Source: Gammaproteobacteria bacterium
GTDB lineage: Bacteria; Pseudomonadota; Gammaproteobacteria; Steroidobacterales; Foliamicaceae
NCBI GenBank assembly: GCA_026708965.1
Contig: JAPOTY010000015.1
Coordinates: forward strand, 5,001-65,573
Direction of reading: 5' to 3'
DNA length: 60,573 nt
This document shows, piece by piece, positions 15,774 through 25,657 of the stretch. The notes beneath the pieces are model-generated. The model was not told the origin of the DNA. It saw only the letters and a program-made list of their open reading frames with translations, and did no database searches. Position 1 is the stretch's first letter, and the number at the start of each line of letters is the position of its first letter. The position numbers and the translations under genes were made by a program.

Positions 15774-16777
15774 TATCTGGGCTGCCTCCGTATTTCTTCG
15801 GAATCGGAACGTTCGGCGAACGGCACGCGGTCCAGCCAGGAACGCGCGTCGGCGGAAGTCTCGCTCGGCGCCTCCTGTATCGCCATGTGCCCCACGCCGG
15901 GATAAATGATAGTTTCAATCGAGGGCGCGCTCGCGAGCAGCCGCGCCAGTTCGGCTGCCAGCTCCACATGAACCTGCGGATTCTCCTCGCCCCATTGAAT
16001 CAGCACCGGCGCGCGCACCTGTCCGATCAGGGCCTCGATATCGCCGGAGATGTACTGGCGCAGCCGCTCAAGCTGCGCCGTCCGCTGCCCTTCGAGACGC
16101 CATAGGTCGTGCCAGCGGTCCACCAGCTCCGGGGCGACCTTCGCCGAATCGGCGAATCCGCCTTTCAGCATGAATTCCGGCAAGGCGCGCGGCGTGATCC
16201 AGCGCACCAGATCGACAGCCGGCGATATTTGCGGCGGCGCCCGGCGCCCGCGCACGCCGGGCTCCAGGGAACCGGGAGAGATCAGCACCAGGCCGGCCAC
16301 GCGCTGCGGATGGCGCACCGCGTAGTGGATGGCCACGGTGCCGCCCAGCGATGTGCCCGCAATCGCGGCGCGCTCCACTCCGAGCTGGTCGAGAAGGCGC
16401 TCCATCAGCTCGACCGTGCGCGGCAGGCTGTAGTTGCCGGTGGCATCGGCGCCGCTCAGGCCATGGCCGGTCATATCGAAACGCACCACGCGATAGCGAT
16501 CCTTGAGGGCCTCCACCCAGGGATCCCAGCCGATCAGGCTGGCGAAATTGGCGTGGATCAGCACCACCGGCGGCCCGGTCCCCTCATCGCGGTAATGAAT
16601 GCGGGCGCCGTCGATCGCCGCGAAGCGCGAGGCCGACGAGGCGTAACGCGCTTCAAGCGTCTCCGCCGGAATATCGCGCCACACCCATGCCGCCGCCGCG
16701 AAAGCGACCAGCGCCAGCACTGCCAACCCCCCGGCCGTCCAGCCCAAGGCCAGCAAAATGCCGCGCATTATCCTCAT
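15773..16777 (-). CDS. membrane-anchored alpha/beta hydrolase
   Basis: 334 residues. The N-terminal hydrophobic segment (GILLALGWTAGGLAVLALVAFAAAAW) is a membrane anchor or uncleaved signal, so the catalytic domain probably faces the periplasm. The alpha/beta-hydrolase features are complete: the oxyanion strand VVLIHANFASLIGWDPW, the nucleophile elbow GTSLGG (Ser near residue 141), a late Asp region (APVLIQWGEENPQ) and the catalytic His in YPGVGHMAIQE near 305. The substrate cannot be told; esterase, lactonase or C-C hydrolase are all possible. It lies 17 bases after the anti-sigma gene and is coupled to the chelatase-like gene. Confidence 0.9.
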   Translation of the reverse strand: MRIMRGILLALGWTAGGLAVLALVAFAAAAWVWRDIPAETLEARYASSASRFAAIDGARIHYRDEGTGPPVVLIHANFASLIGWDPWVEALKDRYRVVRFDMTGHGLSGADATGNYSLPRTVELMERLLDQLGVERAAIAGTSLGGTVAIHYAVRHPQRVAGLVLISPGSLEPGVRGRRAPPQISPAVDLVRWITPRALPEFMLKGGFADSAKVAPELVDRWHDLWRLEGQRTAQLERLRQYISGDIEALIGQVRAPVLIQWGEENPQVHVELAAELARLLASAPSIETIIYPGVGHMAIQEAPSETSADARSWLDRVPFAERSDSEEIRRQPR

Positions 16778-16794
16778 CGCGTTGGCTGTGGAGG

Positions 16795-17547
16795 CTAGCC
16801 CTCGGATGCGATCAGCAGCAGAGGGCCTTTGGAAACCACCACGCCGCCGGCCTGTTCCAAGGTGACGGCGAATGCCGCCGGTTCCGCCACGGGAAGCTTG
16901 GCCTGCACCGCCACCACGGACTCTCCGGCCGGAGATACATCAAACACGCCGCCATCGACAGGGTTGTCGTAGCGGTCGGGATCAACAATCCAGAGCTGGT
17001 ACTGCGCCACGCCAGGATCGTTCGGCGGCAGTCCGGAAAAACGCATTTCGCCGGCCTGCAACGAATCGCTCCATAGAATCCGGCCCCGCACCTGCTCGTA
17101 GCCAGCGATATCGGAACTCCAAGGCAGGCTGACGCTATCCGCCGCGGCCTCGATCGCCTCGGAATCCATCAGCGGCTGCGGGCGCTGCAGCCATACCGCA
17201 GTGGCCAGCCACACCAGCATCATCGCCGCCGCGGCCGCCCAGCCCCAGCCGAAGCGCGCGGCCGGCCGAGGCCGGCGGGGCGCCTTGTCCGCAGCGCGGG
17301 CGCGGCCCATGGCGATCAGGCGGGCGCGCAGATCTTCGGGAATGGCGCGCCAGCTTGCCCGGTCCCCGGCCAGAAAGGCCGCCTGCGCCAGAGCCGCCGC
17401 CTGCTCCATTTCCTCCCGTTCGCGGCGGCGCTCCGCGTGCGGCATCGACGCAAGCAGTTCCTTCAGCTCGAGCCATTCGGCGTCTTCAAGCCTTTCCCCG
17501 GCGGCCTCGCCCGCCAGCAATTCCCTCATTCGATCAATCGGAGCCAC
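16795..17547 (-). CDS. RskA-like anti-sigma factor
   Basis: 250 residues. The N-terminal cytoplasmic part is helical (ELLAGEAAGERLEDAEWLELKELL at about 9-32) and would hold the ECF sigma factor. A single membrane helix follows at about 103-122 (WAAAAAMMLVWLATAVWL). The periplasmic C-terminal domain matches the RskA family: GEMRFSGLPPND, YQLWIVDPDR, GVFDVSPAGE and FAVTLEQAGGVV in that order. The HxxxCxxC zinc motif of ZAS-type anti-sigmas is absent. It overlaps the sigma gene by 14 bases, the usual cognate-pair arrangement. It probably tethers the sigma factor at the membrane until a signal leads to release. Confidence 0.9.
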   Translation of the reverse strand: MAPIDRMRELLAGEAAGERLEDAEWLELKELLASMPHAERRREREEMEQAAALAQAAFLAGDRASWRAIPEDLRARLIAMGRARAADKAPRRPRPAARFGWGWAAAAAMMLVWLATAVWLQRPQPLMDSEAIEAAADSVSLPWSSDIAGYEQVRGRILWSDSLQAGEMRFSGLPPNDPGVAQYQLWIVDPDRYDNPVDGGVFDVSPAGESVVAVQAKLPVAEPAAFAVTLEQAGGVVVSKGPLLLIASEG

Positions 17548-18148
17548 GATGTCCTTCCTCCTGACTCAGTTTCAAGCCCCGGCGCAGACGGATCAGGCTG
17601 CGCCGTATTCGAGTTTTGACGGTACCCACAGGCATGCCCGAGCGTTTCGCAATCTCGCTATGTGAATAGCCTTCGTATAAGGATAAAGAAAGGATTTCCC
17701 TTTCGTTTTCGGACAAGTCGCCCAGCAACGGCTCAAGCCGGACTGAATCAAGCAGCACCGCAAGCCCTCGCTCGCCATCCAGAGCCGGATCAGGCTCGTC
17801 GCCAATCAACGGAACACTGTCGGAAAATCTCGCTTCGTGGCGGATCTGGTCCACCATTCGCCGACGCGCAACGGTGAGCACAAAGGTCAGCTCGCTGCCC
17901 CGTCCGGGCGAATAGCGGCCGGCGGACGACCACAGCGACAGGAACGCCTCCTGAACCGACTCCGCCGCCAGCGGCGATGCGCCGAAATAGCGCCGCGCCA
18001 GCGACCAGACCAGGTCGCCGTAGGTGTCCACGAGGTCCGTCATGGCCTGAGGATCGCCACTGGCGACCCGTTCAAGGATCGGGGTATCCGGCACCCCGTC
18101 CGAAGAGGTGCCCGGCGGCGTTGTCCGGTCTGTCACTCTATCGTCCAA
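17534..18148 (-). CDS. ECF-type RNA polymerase sigma factor
   Basis: 204 residues. Region 2 is at about 35-105: LVDTYGDLVWSLARRYFG, then AAESVQEAFLSLWSSAGRY, and FVLTVARRRMVDQIR for promoter melting. Region 4 is at about 140-195: LSENEREILSLSLYEGYSHSEIAKRSGMPVGTVKTRIRRSL, a clear helix-turn-helix (shown here by its ends only: LSENEREILSL and VGTVKTRIRRSL). Sigma factors of this type are often encoded with RskA-like anti-sigmas. The annotated start is TTG; GTG four codons later is an alternative. It is the first gene of a nine-gene minus-strand run, so it probably directs transcription of its own operon. I could not recognise a matching promoter motif upstream. Confidence 0.93.
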   Translation of the reverse strand: MDDRVTDRTTPPGTSSDGVPDTPILERVASGDPQAMTDLVDTYGDLVWSLARRYFGASPLAAESVQEAFLSLWSSAGRYSPGRGSELTFVLTVARRRMVDQIRHEARFSDSVPLIGDEPDPALDGERGLAVLLDSVRLEPLLGDLSENEREILSLSLYEGYSHSEIAKRSGMPVGTVKTRIRRSLIRLRRGLKLSQEEGHRGSD

Positions 18149-18243
18149 AATCTTGCGGCGCCAATAAACACAGGCATTGTATTCCTAAACCGCAGAAGAA
18201 TCGCGGCTAGGCATCGGCCGGCCGGGCAATCCGGTTAGCGCAA

Positions 18244-18272
18244 TTGACGCTTCCGCGTAGCGATGGCATAGA
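18244..18272 (+). promoter_or_regulatory. possible promoter for the yyaL homologue
   Basis: TTGACG (five of six to the -35 consensus) at 18244 is followed after 17-19 bases by a weak -10 (CATAGACT). It lies 60 bases before the yyaL start codon, in the 158-base gap between divergent genes. The -10 is poor, so this is tentative. Confidence 0.3.
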
Positions 18273-18306
18273 CTGGCGCTCAGACAACTCCGGGGATGGA
18301 CCCATC

Positions 18307-20081
<1,775 letters not shown>

Positions 20082-20132
20082 TCCCCGCGCACGAGGATTT
20101 TCAGCTCTCGATCCTCCAAAGCTGGGCGCTTC

Positions 20133-20264
20133 GATCCCGCCAGTTCTTGCCCCTTCTCCGTCCCCTTTCTCGCGGGAGTGTCGGCGGCAGGATAGCCGCC
20201 GCCAAGCCCCATGGATGGGTTCATGCGTCTCCCGCGAGAAAGGGGACGGAGAAGAGGCGGGTTC
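20133..20264. repeat. long palindromic element, copy 1
   Basis: The arms at 20154-20178 and 20229-20253 are 25 bases each and perfectly complementary, separated by a 50-base loop. A further CCCGCC/GGCGGG pair (20036-type outer stem, here at 20136-20141 and 20256-20261) extends the stem after a bulge. The loop holds a smaller stem, GGCGGC/GCCGCC, at 20183-20200. Read on the minus strand, the loop contains CATCCATGGGGCTTGG, shared with the copy at 43.3 kb. The outer left flank GATCCCGCC.GTTCTTG is also shared. It fills the gap between yyaL and the VOC gene, with a half-element (CTCCTGCGGCAAAGGGGCGG) just after at 20270-20290. Confidence 0.85.
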
Positions 20265-20354
20265 AACGCGTCTCCTGCGGCAAAGGGGCGGGGGAAGCAC
20301 GCATTCCTCAAGGCGTGGTATAAACGCGGCGAATCCTGCTCACGGAGAAAATGC

Positions 20355-20852
20355 ATGAACTCGGCACCCCGAATCCACAATATCGTCAAGCGCACCACGC
20401 TCATCGTGCGCGATATGGAAAAAAGCCGCCGCTGGTACGAATACGTGCTCGGCATGTCCGCTTGGATCGATATGCCGTACACGCTGTCCGGCGAAGGCAT
20501 CGCCGCAGGCAAGAAAGGCGACGTGACGCATTTGGTGATTATGAAATGCGAGGACCCCAAAATCGGCATGATCGGGCTGCTGCACTGGGTCGATCCGCCG
20601 CTGCCGGCCCCGGAAATCCCCACTTCGGTGGGCTACGGCACGCCGGTGTTCGTGGTGGAAACCGAGGATGCCGCCGAGGTGGCCCGGCGCGCGGCGGAAC
20701 TCGGCACACGAGTGCATATGCCGGGACGCAACTTCACGGTTACCGGCTCGCGGGGCGAGACGCGCCACCTTCTAGGCTGCGCGATCTTCGATCCGGACGG
20801 CTATTTCTTCGAATGCAACCAAGTGCTGCGCATCGACGAACCCGAATCATGA
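20355..20852 (+). CDS. VOC/glyoxalase-fold protein
   Basis: 165 residues from the ATG at 20355, chosen because GGAGA lies 10 bases upstream and because the earlier in-frame start would run through the palindromic repeat. It opens with [24 protein letters not shown], the first beta-alpha-beta module of the VOC fold, and ends with [16 protein letters not shown], where the Glu is a typical metal ligand. VOC proteins include glyoxalases, dioxygenases and resistance proteins; the substrate here is not evident. It is related at a distance to the VOC protein at 52806-53300. It precedes lgt by four bases and is probably co-transcribed with it. Confidence 0.88.
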   Translation: MNSAPRIHNIVKRTTLIVRDMEKSRRWYEYVLGMSAWIDMPYTLSGEGIAAGKKGDVTHLVIMKCEDPKIGMIGLLHWVDPPLPAPEIPTSVGYGTPVFVVETEDAAEVARRAAELGTRVHMPGRNFTVTGSRGETRHLLGCAIFDPDGYFFECNQVLRIDEPES

Positions 20853-20856
20853 GGAA

Positions 20857-21663
20857 ATGATTGAATATCCCGGATTCGATCCTGTGGCCCTGCGGATCGG
20901 GCCGCTGGCCATTCGCTGGTACGGCCTCACGTACCTGATGGGATTCTTCGCCGCCTGGTGGCTGGGGCAGCGCCGCAGCCGACGGCCCGGCGGCGTTTTC
21001 ACTCCCGTCATGGTCCAGGATCTGATCTTCTATTGCTTCCTCGGGGTGATCGCGGGCGGCCGCTTGGGCTACGTGTTGTTTTACGGCTGGGGGCAGGCGC
21101 TCGCCGATCCGCTCTATATCGTGCGCATCTGGGAGGGCGGCATGTCCTTTCATGGCGGATTGCTGGGCGTGTGTGTGGCTGCGCTCATGTTTGCGCGCAA
21201 GCACTCCAGAACGTTCGTTGATGTGGCGGATTTCGTGGTTCCCCTGGTTCCCATCGGCCTAGGCGCCGGACGGATCGGCAATTTCATCAACAACGAACTG
21301 TGGGGCAAGCCCGCCGATGTGCCTTGGGCCTTCGTGGTGGACGGCGTCGCGCGTCATCCAACGCAGCTCTACGAGGCGCTGCTGGAAGGCCTAGTGCTGT
21401 TCGCGGCGCTGTGGTGGTACACCCGGGAGCGCGAGCCGGGCGCGGCGGCGGCGAAGCACGGGGGTGCGACCGGGCTGTTTTTGGCCGGCTACGGCATTTC
21501 CCGGCTGCTGGTGGAATTCCTGCGGCTGCCGGACGAGCACTTGGGGTATCTGGCCTTTGGCTGGCTGACCATGGGGCAGATCCTGAGCCTGCCCATGATC
21601 GGCTTTGGCCTGTGGATGCTTGCGCGGCGGGTTGAGCGCCCGGCCGTTCGGCGTTCCGGCTGA
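20857..21663 (+). CDS. lgt: prolipoprotein diacylglyceryl transferase
   Basis: 268 residues, seven membrane helices. Lgt transfers a diacylglyceryl group from phosphatidylglycerol to the lipobox Cys of prolipoproteins at the inner membrane. The family signature [17 protein letters not shown] is at about residues 138-154, and the conserved HGGLLG (SFHGGLLGV, with the essential His) lies at about 102-107. [13 protein letters not shown] follows in the second half. The gene overlaps nothing and starts four bases after the VOC gene; thyA follows after three bases. It serves the lipoproteins seen elsewhere in the window (DUF885 protein, RlpA). Confidence 0.97.
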   Translation: MIEYPGFDPVALRIGPLAIRWYGLTYLMGFFAAWWLGQRRSRRPGGVFTPVMVQDLIFYCFLGVIAGGRLGYVLFYGWGQALADPLYIVRIWEGGMSFHGGLLGVCVAALMFARKHSRTFVDVADFVVPLVPIGLGAGRIGNFINNELWGKPADVPWAFVVDGVARHPTQLYEALLEGLVLFAALWWYTREREPGAAAAKHGGATGLFLAGYGISRLLVEFLRLPDEHLGYLAFGWLTMGQILSLPMIGFGLWMLARRVERPAVRRSG

Positions 21664-21666
21664 ACC

Positions 21667-22461
21667 ATGCGCCAGTACCTCGATCTTCTGGGTGAGGTGC
21701 TGGAATGCGGCGTGGAACGCCATGACCGCACCGGAACCGGCACCCGGGCGCTGTTCGGCCGGCAGATGCGCTTCGACCTGGCCGAAGGCTTCCCCATGCT
21801 CACCACCAAGAAGCTGCCGCTGCGCGTGATTGCGGTGGAGCTGCTGTGGTTTTTGCGCGGAGGCACCAATATCAAATGGCTGCAGGAGCGGGGCGTGAAA
21901 ATCTGGAACGAATGGGCCGACGCGGACGGCAATCTCGGGCCGGTCTATGGAGCCCAGTGGCGGGCCTGGCCCGACGGCAACGGCGGCGCAATCGACCAGG
22001 TGGGGCTGGCGCTTGAGACCATCCGCAAAAACCCGCACTCGCGGAGAATCATTATCAATGCCTGGAACGTGGCCCAGATCCCGCAGATGAAACTCCCGCC
22101 CTGCCACCTGATGCTGCAATTGCATGTGAGCGGCGGCAGGCTTTCCGGCCAGCTCTATCAGCGCAGCGCCGATCTGTTCCTGGGCGTGCCTTTCAATATC
22201 GCCTCCTACGCCCTGCTGCTGAGCATGATGGCGGCGCAAACCGGCCTTGAGCCCGGCGAATTCATCTGGACCGGCGGCGACTGCCATCTCTACAGCAACC
22301 ACTGTCCGCAGGCCCGCGAGCAGCTTGCGCGCGCGCCCCGCCCCCTTCCCAAGCTCGAAATCAACGCTGCGAGGCAGTCCATCGACGACTACGCGGAAAC
22401 CGACTTCACACTCGTCGGCTACGATCCGCATCCGCATATTCCGGCGCCGATTTCGGTATGA
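21667..22461 (+). CDS. thyA: thymidylate synthase
   Basis: 264 residues, the same length as the E. coli enzyme. ThyA converts dUMP to dTMP with methylene-tetrahydrofolate. The N-terminal [14 protein letters not shown] block binds the phosphate. The catalytic Cys lies in LPPCHLMLQ near residue 146, and [20 protein letters not shown] carries the dUMP and folate contacts. The C-terminus ends in PAPISV, the conserved tail that closes on the substrates. The lgt-thyA order is common in gammaproteobacteria. Confidence 0.98.
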   Translation: MRQYLDLLGEVLECGVERHDRTGTGTRALFGRQMRFDLAEGFPMLTTKKLPLRVIAVELLWFLRGGTNIKWLQERGVKIWNEWADADGNLGPVYGAQWRAWPDGNGGAIDQVGLALETIRKNPHSRRIIINAWNVAQIPQMKLPPCHLMLQLHVSGGRLSGQLYQRSADLFLGVPFNIASYALLLSMMAAQTGLEPGEFIWTGGDCHLYSNHCPQAREQLARAPRPLPKLEINAARQSIDDYAETDFTLVGYDPHPHIPAPISV

Positions 22462-22484
22462 ATCAAAAGAACCGGGAGAACAAA

Positions 22485-22588
22485 ATGAGCAACAAGCCAG
22501 AAGCCGCAACGATGAAGCCCAGGGACATGCAACGGCGGATCGCGGAGTTCATGAAAAACCGCAGGCCGGCCGCCTCGGAGGCCGGCGA

Positions 22589-22592
<4 letters not shown>
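22485..22592 (+). CDS. 35-residue small protein between thyA and apaG
   Basis: A short ORF, MSNKPEAATMKPRDMQRRIAEF and so on, with CGGGAGAAC eight bases before its ATG: a better ribosome site than many genes here. Its TGA overlaps the apaG start codon (ATGA), the usual sign of translational coupling. The product is basic and helical (RDMQRRIAEFMKNRRPA). Homologues, if any, are unknown to me. It may simply couple translation of apaG, or be a real small protein. Confidence 0.6.
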
Positions 22593-22960
<368 letters not shown>

Positions 22961-22973
22961 ATTGCGGCCTTCC

Positions 22974-23010
22974 TTTTCCGCCGCCCTCCTTCGAAGGAGG
23001 GGCAGGAAAA
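22974..23010. terminator. hairpin between apaG and apaH
   Basis: TTTTCC and GGAAAA form an outer stem, and CCCTCCTTC/GAAGGAGGG an inner 9-bp stem, with a small internal loop. The structure starts 14 bases after the apaG stop. There is no clear U-run, so termination would be inefficient or factor-assisted. Its sequence is not related to the palindromic elements elsewhere. Confidence 0.45.
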
Positions 23011-23058
23011 CAACACTGCGGCCTGATCACGCCGAAGTCGCGTAGGCAGGCCCCCTTA

Positions 23059-23856
23059 ATGGCAGTCTGGGCGGTAGGCGATGTGCAGGGGTGCCTAGAG
23101 CCGCTGGACGCGCTTCTTGAGCGCATCGCTTTCGATCCGGCATCCGACACGCTGTGGTTGTGCGGCGACCTGGTCAACCGCGGACCTGATTCCCTAGGCG
23201 TGCTGGCCCGCGTGCGCGAATTGGGTTCCGCCGCGATCGTAGTGCTCGGCAATCACGATCTGCACTGGCTGGCACGCAACTGGGAGAAACCGGAAACCAC
23301 GATCGGCAAGCATGTCGAATGGCTTCGCCGGCAACCGCTGGCGCATTACGACCATTCGCTGGACTGCCTGATGGTGCATGCCGGCGTTTACCCGGGCTGG
23401 GATCTCGAACAAACCCTCGCCCGCTCCAGGGAGGTGCAAGAAGCGCTTGAGGGTCAAGGGTATGGTGCTTTTCTCGGCAATATGTACGGCGACTCGCCTA
23501 ATCGCTGGAGCAGCGATCTCGATGGCATCAGGCGCCTCAGGACGATTGTGAATGCGCTTACGCGCATGCGCATGATCGACGAGCAGGGACGCATGGACTT
23601 CGCTTTCAAGCGCCCGCCCGGACAGCAGCCTCCCTATCTGGCGCCATGGTTCACCCGCCCTTCGAGGCTGCCGCCAAAAACCCGGACAGTGTTCGGCCAC
23701 TGGTCCGCGCTGGGGCACTTCTCCAGCGACCGGCTCGTGGCGTTGGATTCCGGATGCGTGTGGGGCGGATCGCTGACCGCCGTTCGCCTGGACGGACGCC
23801 CCGAAACCGTCCGCGTCCGCTGCCCTAGGGGAGGAAGGCGGCACGAACTTAGGTAG
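23059..23856 (+). CDS. apaH: bis(5'-nucleosyl)-tetraphosphatase, symmetrical
   Basis: 265 residues. ApaH hydrolyses Ap4A to two ADP and also decaps Np4-capped RNAs. The metallophosphatase motifs are in order: AVGDVQGC near residue 6, LCGDLVNRGPDS near 35, VVLGNHDLHWLA near 64, MVHAGVYPGW near 110 and FGHWSALG near 214. The ATG at 23059 is the natural start for the VGDVQG opening. The 3' end overlaps the rsmA 3' end by eight bases on the opposite strand. In most gammaproteobacteria apaG and apaH lie downstream of rsmA on its strand; here the rsmA block is inverted relative to them. Confidence 0.97.
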   Translation: MAVWAVGDVQGCLEPLDALLERIAFDPASDTLWLCGDLVNRGPDSLGVLARVRELGSAAIVVLGNHDLHWLARNWEKPETTIGKHVEWLRRQPLAHYDHSLDCLMVHAGVYPGWDLEQTLARSREVQEALEGQGYGAFLGNMYGDSPNRWSSDLDGIRRLRTIVNALTRMRMIDEQGRMDFAFKRPPGQQPPYLAPWFTRPSRLPPKTRTVFGHWSALGHFSSDRLVALDSGCVWGGSLTAVRLDGRPETVRVRCPRGGRRHELR

Positions 23857-24610
23857 GGGCAAGCTGTTCCGCCAGACTTGCGAATTCCGCCGCCGCAATC
23901 TGCTCCGGGCGCTGTGACGGATCAATCCCGGCGGCCCTGATCTCCTCTTTGGAAGCCATCGCCCGCAAGGCATTGGCGATCGTCTTGCGGCGCTGCGAAA
24001 AAGCCTGGCGGACCAACCGCTCGAAAACCTCCGGCGCCTCAACGCGCAAACCCGAATCCGGGACCAGCCGCACCACCGCCGACTCCACCTTCGGCTGCGG
24101 CCGAAAAGCCTCGCGGCCCACAGCAAGGCACCACTCCGGTCGGCAGCGCGATGACGCCATGACCGTCAGCCGTCCATACCGGCGGCTGCCCGGCGGCGCG
24201 CAAAGACGCTCGGCCACTTCGCGCTGAAGCATCACGGTGATATCCCGGAAAATGCCGGCAAACTCCAGCAAGCGAAACAGCAACGGCGTGCTCAGATAGT
24301 ACGGAAGATTGCCAATCAACCGCAGGTCCGCCGCCGCCACGCTGGCGTAATCAAATTCGAGCGCGTCCGCCACGTGAACCGTCATCCGTTCGTCGGGCCA
24401 GCGGCCGCGAAGCCAGCCGGCAAGCGCCGAGTCGATCTCCACGGCATCAACGATGGCGCCGGCATCCAGCAGCGGTCCCGTCATGGCGCCGCGGCCCGGG
24501 CCGATCTCCACGAATCGCTCGCCGGGCAGCGGCCGCGCGATTTCAAGGATTTCATCGACCACATGCGGATCGACCAGGAAATGCTGGCCGAGGCTCACGC
24601 GCCGGCTCAT
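23849..24610 (-). CDS. rsmA: 16S rRNA dimethyladenosine transferase (A1518/A1519)
   Basis: 253 residues. RsmA (KsgA) dimethylates two adjacent adenines near the 3' end of 16S rRNA during 30S maturation. The opening GQHFLVDPHVVDEILE is the family N-terminus, and the SAM-binding loop is FVEIGPGRGAMTG near residue 35. The catalytic motif NLPYYLSTPLL is near 101, and FRPQPKVESAVVRL near 180. It is the last gene of the lptD-surA-pdxA-rsmA block and lies nine bases after the pdxA stop. Confidence 0.97.
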   Translation of the reverse strand: MSRRVSLGQHFLVDPHVVDEILEIARPLPGERFVEIGPGRGAMTGPLLDAGAIVDAVEIDSALAGWLRGRWPDERMTVHVADALEFDYASVAAADLRLIGNLPYYLSTPLLFRLLEFAGIFRDITVMLQREVAERLCAPPGSRRYGRLTVMASSRCRPEWCLAVGREAFRPQPKVESAVVRLVPDSGLRVEAPEVFERLVRQAFSQRRKTIANALRAMASKEEIRAAGIDPSQRPEQIAAAEFASLAEQLAPT

Positions 24611-24619
24611 GAAACCGGC

Positions 24620-25657
24620 TCAGTTTCGCGCCGGCGGCGCGGAGCTTCTGCGCTTGGCCATGCGCGCGGCGGCGGCCACCGCCTCCAGCAGGCTGCCTTC
24701 GTCGGCCCGCCCCGTTCCGGCCAGCTCGAATGCGGTGCCATGATCGACGGAAGTGCGCACGAAAGGCAAACCCAGCGTCACGTTCACAGCCCGTCCAAAG
24801 CCCGCGTATTTGATCACCGGCAGGCCCTGATCGTGATACATCGCCAGCACGGCGTCGAAACGTGACAGGACCGCAGGCGTAAAGGCGGTGTCCGCAGCCA
24901 TGGGGCCTTCCACCCGCGCACTGCCGAAATCGGCGACGGCGCGAGCCACCACGTCCTGGTCCTCGCTGCCCAGCTCCCCCTGCTCGCCGGCATGCGGATT
25001 CAGACCCAGCACCGCGACACGAGGCCGGGCGATTCCAAGATCGCGTTCCAGGCCCTCCAGCAGCACTGCGAGGACCGCGCGCAGACGGTGGCGGGTAATG
25101 GCGGCGGGCACTGCGCTGAGCGGCAGATGAGTGGTGGCCAGGGCCACGCGCAGCGGAGCGCGCCCGGGGCTGGCCTCGCAGGCCAGCAGCATGACCGGCG
25201 CGGGCGCCCCGGCCAGCCGCGCCAGGTGCTCCGTATGCCCCATGAAATCGAGGCCCGCGCGCCGCAGCACCGCCTTGTTGACCGGTCCGGTCACCAGCGC
25301 ATCGAACTCTCCGTTCAGGCATCCCTTGGCGCCGCGATCAATCGCCTGAAGAACGGCGGCGGCATTGCGCGGATCGGCGCTGCCCGGCGAGCAGCGGCGG
25401 GCCAGCGGAATCGGCTCCAGGCTCAACCCGCCCGGGCGGGCGGGCGAATCGCAGGCCTGGAACTCAAGGCCGAGCAGGCGCGCGCGCGCGCTGAGCAACT
25501 CCGGATCGGCGAGCAGCACCACGCTTAAATCGCGCATTCGAGGGACCGCCCTGATCACGATATCCGGGCCAATGCCGGCCGGTTCGCCGACGCTGATCGC
25601 GATTCGGACTACTGTTTGTATTCCACGAAGGCTTCGGCGCGCAGCCGCTGCAGCCAA
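24620..25657 (-). CDS. pdxA: 4-hydroxythreonine-4-phosphate dehydrogenase
   Basis: About 330 residues of real homology. PdxA oxidises 4-phosphohydroxy-threonine in the pyridoxal phosphate pathway. RIAISVGEPAGIGPDIV is the family N-terminus, with GHTEHLA as part of the metal and substrate site. LNPHAGEQGELGSED and YHDQGLPVIKYAGFG follow in the expected order. The start is unclear: there is no ATG near the RIAISVGEP opening, and the nearest possible initiation codon is a TTG at 25657, which overlaps surA by 49 bases. An unusual start codon closer to the motif cannot be excluded. Confidence 0.95.
   Translation of the reverse strand: MAAAAARRSLRGIQTVVRIAISVGEPAGIGPDIVIRAVPRMRDLSVVLLADPELLSARARLLGLEFQACDSPARPGGLSLEPIPLARRCSPGSADPRNAAAVLQAIDRGAKGCLNGEFDALVTGPVNKAVLRRAGLDFMGHTEHLARLAGAPAPVMLLACEASPGRAPLRVALATTHLPLSAVPAAITRHRLRAVLAVLLEGLERDLGIARPRVAVLGLNPHAGEQGELGSEDQDVVARAVADFGSARVEGPMAADTAFTPAVLSRFDAVLAMYHDQGLPVIKYAGFGRAVNVTLGLPFVRTSVDHGTAFELAGTGRADEGSLLEAVAAAARMAKRRSSAPPARN

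Noticed and set aside
20082..20354. an N-terminal extension of the VOC gene from 20211
   Set aside because: The extension would translate the palindromic element and lacks a ribosome site; the ATG at 20355 has GGAGA upstream and starts the VOC fold.
22974..23010. a third copy of the palindromic element
   Set aside because: The stem is shorter, has almost no loop, and lacks the shared GATCCCGCC flank and CATCCATGGGG loop core.
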